Shown in pieces: positions 36,447 to 44,938 of a stretch of 64,000 nucleotides of DNA. Within the stretch, counting starts at the first letter, position 1. Each line of letters opens with the position of its first letter. Made by a program: the position numbers and the translations under genes. Source of the DNA: Streptomyces sp. NK15101 (GTDB lineage Bacteria > Actinomycetota > Actinomycetes > Streptomycetales > Streptomycetaceae); the NCBI RefSeq assembly GCF_020400725.1, contig NZ_JAINVG010000028.1:24349-88348 (forward strand). Direction: 5' to 3'. The notes under the pieces were generated by a model. It did no database searches, had not been told where the DNA came from, and saw nothing but the letters and a program-made list of their open reading frames with translations.

Positions 36447-37130
36447 ATGTCGAAGCGCGTCATGAACCCCGCCGCCCGTATCACCGCCGTCGCTCTCGCC
36501 GCCGCGGGCCTGGGAGCGACGCTGGTGGCCGGAGCAGGGTCCGCCTTCGCCGCCGAGGGCAGGGCCGCCGCCCCGGCCGCGCTGACCGCGTCCGCCGCCG
36601 TCGCCGCCCAGGCCGACGCCCAGGCCCACGTCGCCGCCCAGGTGAAGGCCGCCGTCGCCAAGGCCGCCGCCGTGAAGGCCACTCCCGTGAAGGCCGTCAA
36701 GAAGGCGACCCCGGCCTGGGTCAAGCCGGTCACCTCGTACACCCTCAGCGCCAGCTTCAACCAGGGCGGCGCCATGTGGGCCCACAAGCACTCCGGCCAG
36801 GACTTCGCCGTCCCGGTCGGCACCCCGGTCAAGGCCGCCGGCTTCGGCACCGTCGTGAAGGCGGGCCCGAACGGTGGCGGCGACGGCCCCGCGTACGGCA
36901 ACGCGATCGTCGTCAAGCACGCCAACGGCACGTACTCGCAGTACGCCCACCTGTCGAAGATCAAGGTCCACATCGGCCAGAAGGTCGCCGCCGGCCAGCA
37001 GATCGCCCTCTCGGGCAACACCGGCAACTCCTCCGGCCCGCACCTGCACTTCGAGATCCGCACGACCCCGAACTACGGCTCCGCCGTCAACCCGATGGCG
37101 TTCCTCCGGGCCCACGGCGTCGGCGTCTGA
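36447..37130 (+). CDS. Secreted M23 peptidoglycan peptidase
   Basis: 227 residues from the ATG at 36447 (a second ATG at 36462 is possible). Signal peptide with likely cleavage after SAFA near residue 36, an Ala/Val/Lys-rich linker (about 45-92), then a LytM/M23 domain: HKHSGQDFAVPVGTPV (first zinc ligands His and Asp) and SSGPHLHFEIR (HLH). Zinc endopeptidase expected to cut peptidoglycan cross-bridges. Separated from the convergent TetR gene by eight bases. Confidence 0.93.
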   Translation: MSKRVMNPAARITAVALAAAGLGATLVAGAGSAFAAEGRAAAPAALTASAAVAAQADAQAHVAAQVKAAVAKAAAVKATPVKAVKKATPAWVKPVTSYTLSASFNQGGAMWAHKHSGQDFAVPVGTPVKAAGFGTVVKAGPNGGGDGPAYGNAIVVKHANGTYSQYAHLSKIKVHIGQKVAAGQQIALSGNTGNSSGPHLHFEIRTTPNYGSAVNPMAFLRAHGVGV

Positions 37131-37138
37131 CGCACCCG

Positions 37139-37693
37139 TCAGGCCTGCTGGGCCTGCTCGATCAGATCGAGGGCGACCTCGAGGACGGCTTCCTGCTTCT
37201 CCTCGGGGTCGCCCTCGATGTTGTCCATGAAGAAGGTCCCGGCGTGCAGCGCGAAGATCGCGCTCACGGCGCGGACCTTGTTCTTCGTCGAGGCCTCGGG
37301 TTCCTGGAGGAACCGGTTGAGCGCGATGAGGCGCTCCTTGAAGGTGAGTCCGATGCTCAGGTCGCGCACGGTCGCCTGGTTCTCGTGCATGAAGCGGAAC
37401 AGCGGGGTCGCCGCACGCAGGGCCTTCTGGTAGCGGCGCAGGATCTCCTGCTTGGTCTCCAGGGTGCGCGGCTGCCCGGCCGCCCAGGCGACGAGCTCGT
37501 CGATCGGGCGCGTCAGGTCCTGGAAGATCCCGATGATGATGTCTTCCTTGGTCTTGAAGTGGTAGTAGAGCGCGGCCTTGGTGACGTCCAGGCGCTCCGC
37601 GATCTCGCGCAGCGAGGTCTTCTCGTAGCCCTGCTCGGCGAAGAGTTCGAGAGCCACGTCCTGGATGCGCTGGCGGGTGTTGCCTCGGGCCAT
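37139..37693 (-). CDS. TetR-family repressor of the adjacent MFS gene
   Basis: 184 residues, ATG at 37693. N-terminal helix-turn-helix (TRQRIQDVALELFAEQGYEKTSLREIAERLDVTKAALYYHF) and a helical ligand domain. Divergent from an MFS exporter with a large inverted operator between them, the standard local-repressor arrangement, in which the exported compound is probably the inducer. Confidence 0.93.
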   Translation of the reverse strand: MARGNTRQRIQDVALELFAEQGYEKTSLREIAERLDVTKAALYYHFKTKEDIIIGIFQDLTRPIDELVAWAAGQPRTLETKQEILRRYQKALRAATPLFRFMHENQATVRDLSIGLTFKERLIALNRFLQEPEASTKNKVRAVSAIFALHAGTFFMDNIEGDPEEKQEAVLEVALDLIEQAQQA

Positions 37694-37717
37694 GACGGGT
37701 CTCCACTTTCCAGAAAA

Positions 37718-37786
37718 CTTACTTGACGCCCGGCTAGTTACCGGCCTAACTTCCTCAGTGTAGTAACTAGCCGGGCGGCAAGTAAG
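37718..37786. promoter_or_regulatory. Large inverted operator between tetR and the MFS gene
   Basis: A 24-base segment (37718-37741, starting CTTACTTGACGCCC and ending GGCTAGTTAC) is repeated in inverted orientation at 37763-37786 with one mismatch in 24. Each half is itself an imperfect palindrome (ACTTG...CTAGT), so two TetR dimer sites facing opposite ways are likely, 45 bp apart, covering both divergent promoters. Confidence 0.85.
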
Positions 37787-37794
37787 GGATCGAC

Positions 37795-39378
37795 ATGGCG
37801 ACGAAACAGAACGTTCAGGCAGTACAGGGGGAGGCTGCGGACCCGCAGCCGCGCAGCGTACGCGTCGTCCTCCTCGCCCTCATGATCGCGATGCTGCTCG
37901 CGATGCTGGACAACATGATCATCGGCACCGCGATGCCGACGATCGTCGGTGAGCTCGGCGGTCTGGAGCACCTCTCCTGGGTCGTCACGGCCTACACCCT
38001 CGCCACCGCCGCCTCCACCCCGCTCTGGGGCAAGCTCGGCGACATGTTCGGCCGCAAGGGCGTCTTCCTCACCTCGATCGTGATCTTCCTGATCGGCTCG
38101 GCGCTCAGCGGCATGGCCCAGGACATGGGCCAGCTCATCGGCTTCCGCGCCGTCCAGGGCCTCGGTGCCGGCGGCCTCATGGTCGGCGTCATGGCCATCA
38201 TCGGCGACCTGATCCCGCCCCGCGAGCGGGGCAAGTACCAGGGCATGATGGCCGGGATCATGGCCCTCGCCATGATCGGCGGCCCCCTCGTCGGCGGCAC
38301 CATCACCGACCACTGGGGCTGGCGCTGGTCCTTCTACATCAACCTGCCGCTCGGCGCCGTCGCCCTCGCCATGCTCAGCACCGTCCTGCACCTGCCGAAG
38401 AAGCAGCGCGCCACGGGCACCCGGATCGACTTCCTCGGCGCCGCGCTGCTGACCGCCGGCATCACCGCGATCGTCCTCGTCACCACCTGGGGCGGCACGG
38501 AGTACGCCTGGGGCTCGGCCACCATCGTCGGCCTCACGATCGGCGGCGCCGCCGCCCTCGCCGCCTTCCTCTTCGTCGAGACCCGGGCGAGCGACCCGAT
38601 CATGCCGCTGCACATCTTCCGCAGCCGCAACTTCACCCTGATGTCCCTGATCGGCTTCATCACCGGCTTCGTGATGTTCGGCGCGGTCCTCTACCTGCCG
38701 ATCTTCCAGCAGGCCGTCCAGGGCGCCTCGGCCACCAACTCCGGCCTGCTGCTCCTGCCGATGCTGCTGTCGATGATGGTCGTCTCGCTGGTCGTCGGCC
38801 GCTTCACCACCAGCACCGGCAAGTACAAGGCCTTCCCGATCGTGGGCGGCGCGCTCATGGTGGCCGGCCTCTTCCTGCTCTCCACCATGGACACCGGCAC
38901 CTCGCGCCTCGTCTCCGGCGTCTGGATGGCCGTCCTCGGCGCCGGCATGGGCTTCCTCATGCAGATCACCATGCTGGTCGCGCAGAACAGCGTGGAGATG
39001 AAGGACATGGGCGTCGCCTCCTCCTCCACCACCCTCTTCCGGACGCTCGGCTCCTCCTTCGGCGTCGCGATCATGGGCGCGCTCTTCACCAGCCGCGTCC
39101 AGGACGAGATGGCCTCCCGCGGCGGCGCCGGACTCACCGAGCGGACCGCCCAGCTCGACGCGGCGAGCCTCGCCAAGCTGCCGGCCGCGCTCCGCGAGGC
39201 CTACCAGCACGCGGTCGCCTCCGGCACGCACGGCGCCTTCCTCATCGGCTCGGCCGTCGCCGTCCTCGGCTTCGTCCTCGCCTTCTTCGTCAAGGAGGTG
39301 GCGCTGCGCGGCGCCGGACCGGCCGCGGAGCCGAAGGCGGAGTCCGGCGACACCGCGAAGGTCGCCGAGACGGTCTGA
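37795..39378 (+). CDS. DHA2-type (14-helix) MFS multidrug exporter
   Basis: 527 residues, ATG at 37795. EmrB/QacA family: helix 1 with LDNMIIGTAMPTI (motif D1), LGDMFGRKGVFL (motif A), and long helical array; the extra two central helices (about 200-255) fit a 14-helix drug:proton antiporter. The C-terminal 25 residues are cytoplasmic and charged. Controlled by the divergent TetR protein through the inverted operator upstream. Confidence 0.94.
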   Translation: MATKQNVQAVQGEAADPQPRSVRVVLLALMIAMLLAMLDNMIIGTAMPTIVGELGGLEHLSWVVTAYTLATAASTPLWGKLGDMFGRKGVFLTSIVIFLIGSALSGMAQDMGQLIGFRAVQGLGAGGLMVGVMAIIGDLIPPRERGKYQGMMAGIMALAMIGGPLVGGTITDHWGWRWSFYINLPLGAVALAMLSTVLHLPKKQRATGTRIDFLGAALLTAGITAIVLVTTWGGTEYAWGSATIVGLTIGGAAALAAFLFVETRASDPIMPLHIFRSRNFTLMSLIGFITGFVMFGAVLYLPIFQQAVQGASATNSGLLLLPMLLSMMVVSLVVGRFTTSTGKYKAFPIVGGALMVAGLFLLSTMDTGTSRLVSGVWMAVLGAGMGFLMQITMLVAQNSVEMKDMGVASSSTTLFRTLGSSFGVAIMGALFTSRVQDEMASRGGAGLTERTAQLDAASLAKLPAALREAYQHAVASGTHGAFLIGSAVAVLGFVLAFFVKEVALRGAGPAAEPKAESGDTAKVAETV

Positions 39379-39392
39379 TCCCCCGCACGAAA

Positions 39393-39424
39393 GAGGGGCC
39401 GGTCCCGTGCGGGACCGGCCCCTC
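39393..39424. terminator. 14-bp bidirectional terminator
   Basis: Arms 39393-39406 (GAGGGGCCGGTCCC) and 39411-39424 (its complement) with a GTGC loop, between the convergent MFS and cseC genes. Confidence 0.85.
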
Positions 39425-39434
39425 CGTCATGTAC

Positions 39435-40757
39435 TCACTCCGGCAGCCTCAGCATCGGGAAGCTGCCCGTGTTCGTCGGCGCGTGGTCCGGCAGCCACAG
39501 CACCGCGATGGCACCGCCCACCCCGCCCGGAGCCCCCTCCGCGGCCACGTTCCGGAAGGTCAGCCGGGCGCCGAGGACACGGGCCTGGCCCGCCGCGATC
39601 GTCAGGCCCAGACCGTGGCCCTGGCCCGCGCGGTCGCTCGTCCCCGTACGGAAACGGCTCGGGCCCTCCTTGAGGAGCGACTCGGGGAAGCCCGGACCGT
39701 GGTCGCGGACCCGGACCACCCGGCCCTCGACGGTGACCTCGACCGGTGGCTTGCCGTGCTTGGCCGCGTTGGCGAGGAGATTGCCCAGGACCCGCTCCAG
39801 ACGGCGCGGATCGGTGTTCACCCAGGACTCGTGCACGACCCGGACGACGAGCTCCGGGTCCAGGGCCCGCACCCGCCGCTCCACGAACTCGCCGAGCGCG
39901 ATCTCCTGGAGCTCGGCCCGCTCCGACGCGCTGTCGAGCCGGGCCACCTCCAGGACGTCCTCGACCAGCGTCCGCATGGCCTGCGCCCGGTCCCGCACCA
40001 GCTCGCTCGGCCGCCCCGGCGGCAGCAGCTCGGCCGCCGTGAGGAGCCCGGTGACGGGGGTGCGCAGCTCGTGCGCGATGTCGGCGGTGACCCGGCGCTC
40101 GGCCTCGATCCGCTCGTTCAGGGCGTCGGTCAGGGCGTCGACGGCCCAGGCCAGGTCGTCGGTCTCGTCCCGTACGACCCCGCCGACCGCGTCCCGCACC
40201 CGGACGTCCGTGTTGCCCTGGGCCACCCGGCCGGCCGCGACGGCGGCCTTCCGCAGCCGCCGGGAGAGCCCGCCGCCGATGAGCACGCCGAGCGCGCAGC
40301 CGCCGAAGACCACCGACACCGAGCCGATGACGAGCGCCCGGTCCAGATCGTTCATGATCGTCGCGCTGCGGTCGGCGAAGGGGATGTGCAGCGACAGCAC
40401 GTCGCCGTTGGCGAGCGGCACGGCCGCCCACACGTCCGGGGGGCCGCCGTGCCGGTGCTCCTGCACGTAGGTCCCGCGCCGCTTGTCCCGCATCAACTGG
40501 TCCAGCTGGGTCGGCAGCGCCGGGTCGTTGATCTTCGTGCCGAAGCGGGGCTCCTTCGGCTTCGACGTCTCGTACATCCGCTGGGCGAAGAGCAGCCGCT
40601 CCATCTGCACCTCGCGCGCGTTGTCGAGCATCGAGATGCGGGCGGCGTTGTGCACGACGATGCTCAGGGTGACCGCGATGAGGGCGCCGACCGCCGCGAT
40701 GGCGACGGCGATCTTCCAGCGGACCCCGGTGCGCAGGGGGAGCGGCTTCACAGGCAC
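39435..40757 (-). CDS. cseC: CseC sensor histidine kinase
   Basis: 440 residues from a GTG. Two membrane helices (about 14-36 and 160-182) flank an external sensing domain; a HAMP-like segment (RRLRKAAVAAGRVAQGNTDVRV) leads to the H box RRVTADIAHELRTPVTGLL and an ATPase domain (LGNLLANAAKHG, VRDHGPGFPE, GHGLGLTIAAGQAR). CseC senses cell-envelope stress and phosphorylates CseB, in the system known from S. coelicolor. Last gene of the sigE operon. Confidence 0.95.
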   Translation of the reverse strand: MPVKPLPLRTGVRWKIAVAIAAVGALIAVTLSIVVHNAARISMLDNAREVQMERLLFAQRMYETSKPKEPRFGTKINDPALPTQLDQLMRDKRRGTYVQEHRHGGPPDVWAAVPLANGDVLSLHIPFADRSATIMNDLDRALVIGSVSVVFGGCALGVLIGGGLSRRLRKAAVAAGRVAQGNTDVRVRDAVGGVVRDETDDLAWAVDALTDALNERIEAERRVTADIAHELRTPVTGLLTAAELLPPGRPSELVRDRAQAMRTLVEDVLEVARLDSASERAELQEIALGEFVERRVRALDPELVVRVVHESWVNTDPRRLERVLGNLLANAAKHGKPPVEVTVEGRVVRVRDHGPGFPESLLKEGPSRFRTGTSDRAGQGHGLGLTIAAGQARVLGARLTFRNVAAEGAPGGVGGAIAVLWLPDHAPTNTGSFPMLRLPE

Positions 40758-40769
40758 AAGTACGAGGCC

Positions 40770-41471
40770 CTAGCTCTTGAGCTTGTAGCCGAAGCCGCGC
40801 ACGGTCTCGATCCGGTCCTGGCCGATCTTGGCGCGCAGCCGCTGCACGTGGACGTCCACGACCCGGGTGTCCCCGCCCCAGCCGTAGTCCCAGACCCGCT
40901 CCAGGAGCTTGTCCCGGGACAGCACGGTGCCCGGCGCCGACGAGAACTCCAGGAGCAGCCGCATCTCGGTCGGGGTCAGCGCCACCGGCACCCCGCCCTT
41001 GCGGACCTCCATGCCCTCGGTGTCGACCTCCAGGTCGCCGAAGACGAGGAGCCCGCCGACGTCCGGCGCGTCCCCCCGCTCGCCCGCACCGGCGCCGCCC
41101 GCGTGCCCGAAGCGGCGCAGCACGGCCCGGATGCGGGCCATGAGCACCGAGCCGTCGAAGGGCTTGGTGACGTAGTCGTCGGCCCCGGCCTCCAGGCCGA
41201 GCACGACGTCGATCGAGTCGGCGCGCGCCGAGAGCATGATGACGGGCACGGTCGACTCGTCGCGGATGCGGCGGCAGAGGCTGACCCCGTCCATCCCCGG
41301 CAGCATCACGTCCAGCAGCGCGATGTCGGGCCGCTGCGCCCGGAAGGCGTCCAGGCCGGAGAGCCCGTCGGGCATGGCGGTCACCCGGAAGCCGTCCCGC
41401 TCGAGGGCGAGCTGGGTGGCCTCACGGATGACGTCGTCGTCCTCGACGAACAGGACATGGGTTTCGGCCAT
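40770..41471 (-). CDS. cseB: CseB response regulator
   Basis: 233 residues. OmpR-type: receiver with Asp pocket (FVEDDD), phospho-acceptor Asp54 (IALLDVMLPG), Lys (TKPFD), then a winged helix (ALTPTEMRLLLEFSSAPGTVLSRDKLLERVWDYGWGGDTRVVDVHVQRLRAKIG region). In the well-studied system CseB-P activates the sigE promoter. Twelve bases separate it from cseC. Confidence 0.96.
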   Translation of the reverse strand: MAETHVLFVEDDDVIREATQLALERDGFRVTAMPDGLSGLDAFRAQRPDIALLDVMLPGMDGVSLCRRIRDESTVPVIMLSARADSIDVVLGLEAGADDYVTKPFDGSVLMARIRAVLRRFGHAGGAGAGERGDAPDVGGLLVFGDLEVDTEGMEVRKGGVPVALTPTEMRLLLEFSSAPGTVLSRDKLLERVWDYGWGGDTRVVDVHVQRLRAKIGQDRIETVRGFGYKLKS

Positions 41472-41514
41472 CGTGCGTGCCCTTCGGGATCTGTGCGTTC
41501 TCTCGGTCCACGGC

Positions 41515-42315
41515 TCAGCCGGCGGGGGACTCGGCCGGAGCGGGCTCCGCGCCGTCGCCGACGGCCCTGCTGTAGTCGTTGTGCACCCAGTCGTGCTGGG
41601 TGAACCTGCTCCCCGACCAGCGGTAGGTGATCACGTCCTCGCCCGAGGGGTACGCGACCGGGTCGCCCTTCGCGTACACCTGCTTGGTGACGACGAGGTC
41701 GCCGCGGTCGATCGTGGCGTAGACCGCCGCGTCCTCGGCCATGAACACGTTCTCGTACCGGTCGCTCTGCCTGCGGTAGACGTACGTGCCGATGCCGACG
41801 GCATCGCCGCAGGTCATCACGTTGACGACGACGTCGGGGGCGGAGGAGTCCGTGAGGTTGCCGTAGGAGGCGTCCACCGGGTACGCGTCCGCGACGCAGG
41901 GCTTCAGATCGTTCTTCAGCCGTGCGCCGATCTTCGGGTCGGCCTTCAGGAGCTCGATCGGATCCACCCGCTCGGCCGACTGCGGGCCGGCGGTGCCGGA
42001 GGCGGAGGGGGTGGGCGCCGCGGCGGTGATCTCGCCGGTGCGGGCCGCGCCCTCGTCGCGGGAGCCGGTGCCGCCGGTGGAGCAGGCGGCCAGGGACAGC
42101 CCGACGGCGACGAGCCCGGCCGTCGCCGTGGCGCTCGCCGCCTTGACGGTACGGCGAGGGCGGCGCCCGGTCGGATACCGGTCGCCGCCGCCGAAGCCGC
42201 TGGAGCCGGGGCCGCCGAAGCCGGGGCCGCTCGGTCCGCCGGAGCCCCTGGGGCCGTGCTCGTGGTCGTCGTGGCTTCTGCCGTCGCCGTCGGGTCCGCC
42301 GTCTAGGCCGCGCAC
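41515..42315 (-). CDS. cseA: CseA-type lipoprotein
   Basis: 266 residues from a GTG that overlaps the end of sigE by 13 bases. Lipobox SLAAC with Cys78; the mature domain (about 100-250) ends RFTQHDWVHNDYS. In S. coelicolor CseA lowers sigE-operon activity. Odd feature: 50 residues of Gly/Pro/Asp-rich sequence before the RRPRRTVK membrane-entry segment, unusually long ahead of a signal peptide; a later start is possible, but the overlap favours this one. Confidence 0.9.
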   Translation of the reverse strand: MRGLDGGPDGDGRSHDDHEHGPRGSGGPSGPGFGGPGSSGFGGGDRYPTGRRPRRTVKAASATATAGLVAVGLSLAACSTGGTGSRDEGAARTGEITAAAPTPSASGTAGPQSAERVDPIELLKADPKIGARLKNDLKPCVADAYPVDASYGNLTDSSAPDVVVNVMTCGDAVGIGTYVYRRQSDRYENVFMAEDAAVYATIDRGDLVVTKQVYAKGDPVAYPSGEDVITYRWSGSRFTQHDWVHNDYSRAVGDGAEPAPAESPAG

Positions 42316-42875
42316 CGCTCCCGCCCCCCTTCGTCACCTCGTACGGTCGTCCGCTCCCCGGTCCGCCCCAGAGCGCGGGCGTCGAGGTCACGGCTCTCCA
42401 GCTCCTGGCGGAGCCGGGCGAGCGCGCGGTGGAGCGTCGACTTCACCGTACCCGTCGACATGCCGAGCGCCGCCGCCGTCTCCTCCGTGCTCATCTGCTC
42501 CCAGTGACGCAGGACGACGACGCTGCGCTGCTTCGGCGCCAGCACCTTCAGGACGTCCATGAGGAGGGCGCGGTCGGCGTGCTGCTCGGTCGGGTCGTCG
42601 ATGCTCGCGTCCGGCAGCTGCTCGGTCGGCACCTCCTCGAGCTTGCGGGAGCGCCACCACTCGGTCCGGGTGTTGATCATGACCCGGCGCAGATAGGCGT
42701 CGGCGAGGGACTTGTCGGCGATGCCGTCCCAGCGGCCGTACGTACGGACCAGCGCCGTCTGGAGCAGGTCCTGGGCGTCGACGGGGTCGGCGACGAGCCG
42801 GCGGGCACTGCGCAGCAGCGCGTCCTGCCGCGTGCGTACGTACTCCTCGAAGTCGAGCACCTCGCCCTGCCGCAT
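42303..42875 (-). CDS. sigE: ECF sigma factor SigE
   Basis: 190 residues. Region 2 (FEEYVRTRQDALLRSARRLVADPVDAQDLLQTALVRTYGRWD) and region 4 (APKQRSVVVLRHWEQMSTEETAAALGMSTGTVKSTLHRALARL) match SigE, the envelope-stress sigma factor that controls cell-wall genes. The C-terminal 15 residues (TGERTTVRGDEGGRERCAA) differ from other family members. First gene of sigE-cseA-cseB-cseC. The 195-base gap upstream carries the mutY terminator and no convincing promoter match by eye. Confidence 0.96.
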   Translation of the reverse strand: MRQGEVLDFEEYVRTRQDALLRSARRLVADPVDAQDLLQTALVRTYGRWDGIADKSLADAYLRRVMINTRTEWWRSRKLEEVPTEQLPDASIDDPTEQHADRALLMDVLKVLAPKQRSVVVLRHWEQMSTEETAAALGMSTGTVKSTLHRALARLRQELESRDLDARALGRTGERTTVRGDEGGRERCAA

Positions 42876-43020
42876 CCCGACCGCCTCCGCTCCCCGTGAC
42901 CTGCTTGTCCTCGTGTCGTGGACGACGCTACGGAGCGGTTGTCACGAGGCTGTGCGAGGCAGCCGTCGGTCGGCGCACGGCTACCCATCGGTTGTGTAAC
43001 AGCGGGGGCGGAAAAGGTTT

Positions 43021-43050
43021 GAGGCCCCGCTCCGGGGAGAGCGGGGCCTC
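43021..43050 (-). terminator. mutY terminator
   Basis: 12-bp perfect stem, arms 43021-43032 and 43039-43050, six-base loop; on the minus strand it is followed by AAACCTTTTCC. It ends mutY transcription ahead of the sigE operon. Confidence 0.8.
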
Positions 43051-43070
43051 GAACGGGCCGGGACGCGGCC

Positions 43071-43997
43071 TCAGGACAGCGGGAGCCGGTACAGGCCGCC
43101 CTCCAGCGGTTCCACGAGACCGTCCGCGACCAGCCCGTCCAGGGCCCTGCCCCGCTGCACCGGCTCGTCCCAGACCGCGTCCAGGGCCGCCTGCGTCACC
43201 GGCTCCGCCGACTCCCGCAGCACCGCGAGGAGCCGGCCGCGCACCTGCCGGTCGGTCCCGGCGTAGGTCTGACCGCGCCGCGGCGGACCGTCGTGCGCCG
43301 GCTTCCCCGAGAGCCGCCAGGCGCACCGCCCGGCGATCGGGCAGCGCCCGCAGTCCTCGTTCTTCGCCGTGCACACCAGGGCGCCCAGCTCCATGGAGGC
43401 GGCCGCCCAGCGGGAGGCCGTCGCCTCGTCCTCCGGCAGCAGCGCCCGGGCGAGGCGCCGCTCGGCGGCCGTGGTCGCGTTCGGCGGGTACTGGACGCCG
43501 GTCGCCGCCCGCGCGAAGACCCGGCGCACGTTGGTGTCCAGGACCGCGTGCCGCTGCCCGTACGCGAAGGAGGCCACCGCCGCCGCCGTGTACTCGCCGA
43601 TCCCGGGCAGCGCGAGCAGCTGCCCGTGGTCGCGGGGCACGTCGCCGTGGTGCCGCTCCGTTATGGCGACGGCCGCCGCGTGCAGCCGCAGCGCCCGGCG
43701 CGGATAGCCGAGCCGGCCCCAGGCGCGGACCGCCTCGCCGGGGGCCTCGGCGGCCAGGTCGGCCGGACGCGGCCAGCGCGCCAGCCACTGCTCGTACACC
43801 GGCAGGACCCGGACGACCGGGGTCTGCTGGAGCATGAACTCGCTGACCATGACGCCCCAGGCACCGGCCTCGGGGCGGCGCCAGGGCAGGTCACGGGCGT
43901 GCCGGTCGAACCAGGCGAGGACGGGCCCGTGCAGCTCGGCGGGGAGCGCCGGGGCGACGGGGGCCGTGGAAGTGGAGGGAGTGTCGATGGAAGTCAT
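43071..43997 (-). CDS. mutY: A/G-specific adenine glycosylase
   Basis: 308 residues. Removes adenine mispaired with 8-oxoguanine. Helix-hairpin-helix LPGIGEYTAAAVASFAYG with catalytic Asp (HAVLDTNVRRV), catalytic Glu region (SEFMLQQTPV), and the 4Fe-4S loop C-x6-C-x2-C-x5-C (CTAKNEDCGRCPIAGRC). The C-terminal MutT-like domain is reduced to a short winged segment, as usual in actinomycetes. A PAP2 gene ends 33 bases upstream on the same strand. Confidence 0.95.
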   Translation of the reverse strand: MTSIDTPSTSTAPVAPALPAELHGPVLAWFDRHARDLPWRRPEAGAWGVMVSEFMLQQTPVVRVLPVYEQWLARWPRPADLAAEAPGEAVRAWGRLGYPRRALRLHAAAVAITERHHGDVPRDHGQLLALPGIGEYTAAAVASFAYGQRHAVLDTNVRRVFARAATGVQYPPNATTAAERRLARALLPEDEATASRWAAASMELGALVCTAKNEDCGRCPIAGRCAWRLSGKPAHDGPPRRGQTYAGTDRQVRGRLLAVLRESAEPVTQAALDAVWDEPVQRGRALDGLVADGLVEPLEGGLYRLPLS

Positions 43998-44030
43998 GGC
44001 ACCTCCGATCCTGGCACGTCCCCGGCGGGA

Positions 44031-44714
44031 TCAGTACGCGCCGTGGCGTGCGCGAGAGCGCCGCCCGGAGTGCGCGGGCGCGTGCGCGGAGGCGTGTGCA
44101 CTCGCCCCGCGCCCCGCGCACCACACCACGGCCGAGCTCCGGCTCGACCGGGCCGTCTCCACCAGCGACCGCACGGGCCGCTCGGCCGCCCGCATCACGA
44201 CGAAGGCCACCAGGGCGCCGACGAGCAGGCCGACGGTCACGTCGTGCGGGTAGTGGACCCCGACGAAGACCCGGGAGAAGGCCATGAGCAGTGCCATCGG
44301 CACGGTCAGCCAGACGATCCCGCGCCAGGACAGCGCGAGGGCGATCGCGGCGGCACCCGCGATGGCCGAGTGGTTGCTGGGGAAGGACCAGTCGCCGTGC
44401 GGCGGACAGACGACGAGCGAGACGGGCGCGCCGGCGACCGCGCGGCACGGGCGTTCCTCGTCGATCAGCGACTTCAGGGCCTCGCTCACCACGTAACCGA
44501 AACCGGTGGCGACCGGGGCGAGCAGCGCGAGCGCCATCGCCCGGCTCGACCCCTCCCGGGAGCGCCACCAGCCGGCGAGGAACAGCACGGCGAAGAGCAG
44601 CAGCCCGAGCTCCGTCCACACCTCGGCGATCCACTGGAACCAGTGGGGCATGGAGTGGGCGAAGTCGGCGACGTCGAGATACAGACGGTCGGAGAGGTCG
44701 AGAAGGGTGTTCAT
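44031..44714 (-). CDS. PAP2-family membrane phosphatase
   Basis: 227 residues. Five to six membrane helices and the three lipid-phosphatase motifs: KSLIDEERP (K-x6-RP), PSNHSAIAG and SRVFVGVHYPHD. Likely hydrolyses undecaprenyl pyrophosphate or phosphatidic acid. The basic C-terminal tail (GRRSRARH) is cytoplasmic. Upstream of mutY on the same strand; divergent from the secreted protein gene at 44939. Confidence 0.92.
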   Translation of the reverse strand: MNTLLDLSDRLYLDVADFAHSMPHWFQWIAEVWTELGLLLFAVLFLAGWWRSREGSSRAMALALLAPVATGFGYVVSEALKSLIDEERPCRAVAGAPVSLVVCPPHGDWSFPSNHSAIAGAAAIALALSWRGIVWLTVPMALLMAFSRVFVGVHYPHDVTVGLLVGALVAFVVMRAAERPVRSLVETARSSRSSAVVWCAGRGASAHASAHAPAHSGRRSRARHGAY

Positions 44715-44938
44715 GGTGCACGACGCTAACCGGAATCCGGAGTCCGCCGCCCCGGGCCAACGGCCAGAACGACCCCCGACGAAAGTGGGGGGCTGCGATT
44801 CGCTCCGTTTCCCTATGGTTTCCGTCGGTGTTCCGGAAAAAGTTCCCCGGACCGACGGATGTGATCATCGGCAAAACTTGAGCTCTCGGGCGGCGGGTGG
44901 GGCGGGAGTTGGGCCGGATCTCTCGTAAGGTTCGGGGC

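Noticed and set aside
42876..43020. SigE-type autoregulated promoter (AACC then CGAC motif) upstream of sigE.
   Set aside because: A CAACC at 42990-42994 with CGACC at 42968-42972 (minus strand) has roughly the right spacing, but the -10 is poor and a second AACC has wrong spacing; not enough to call.
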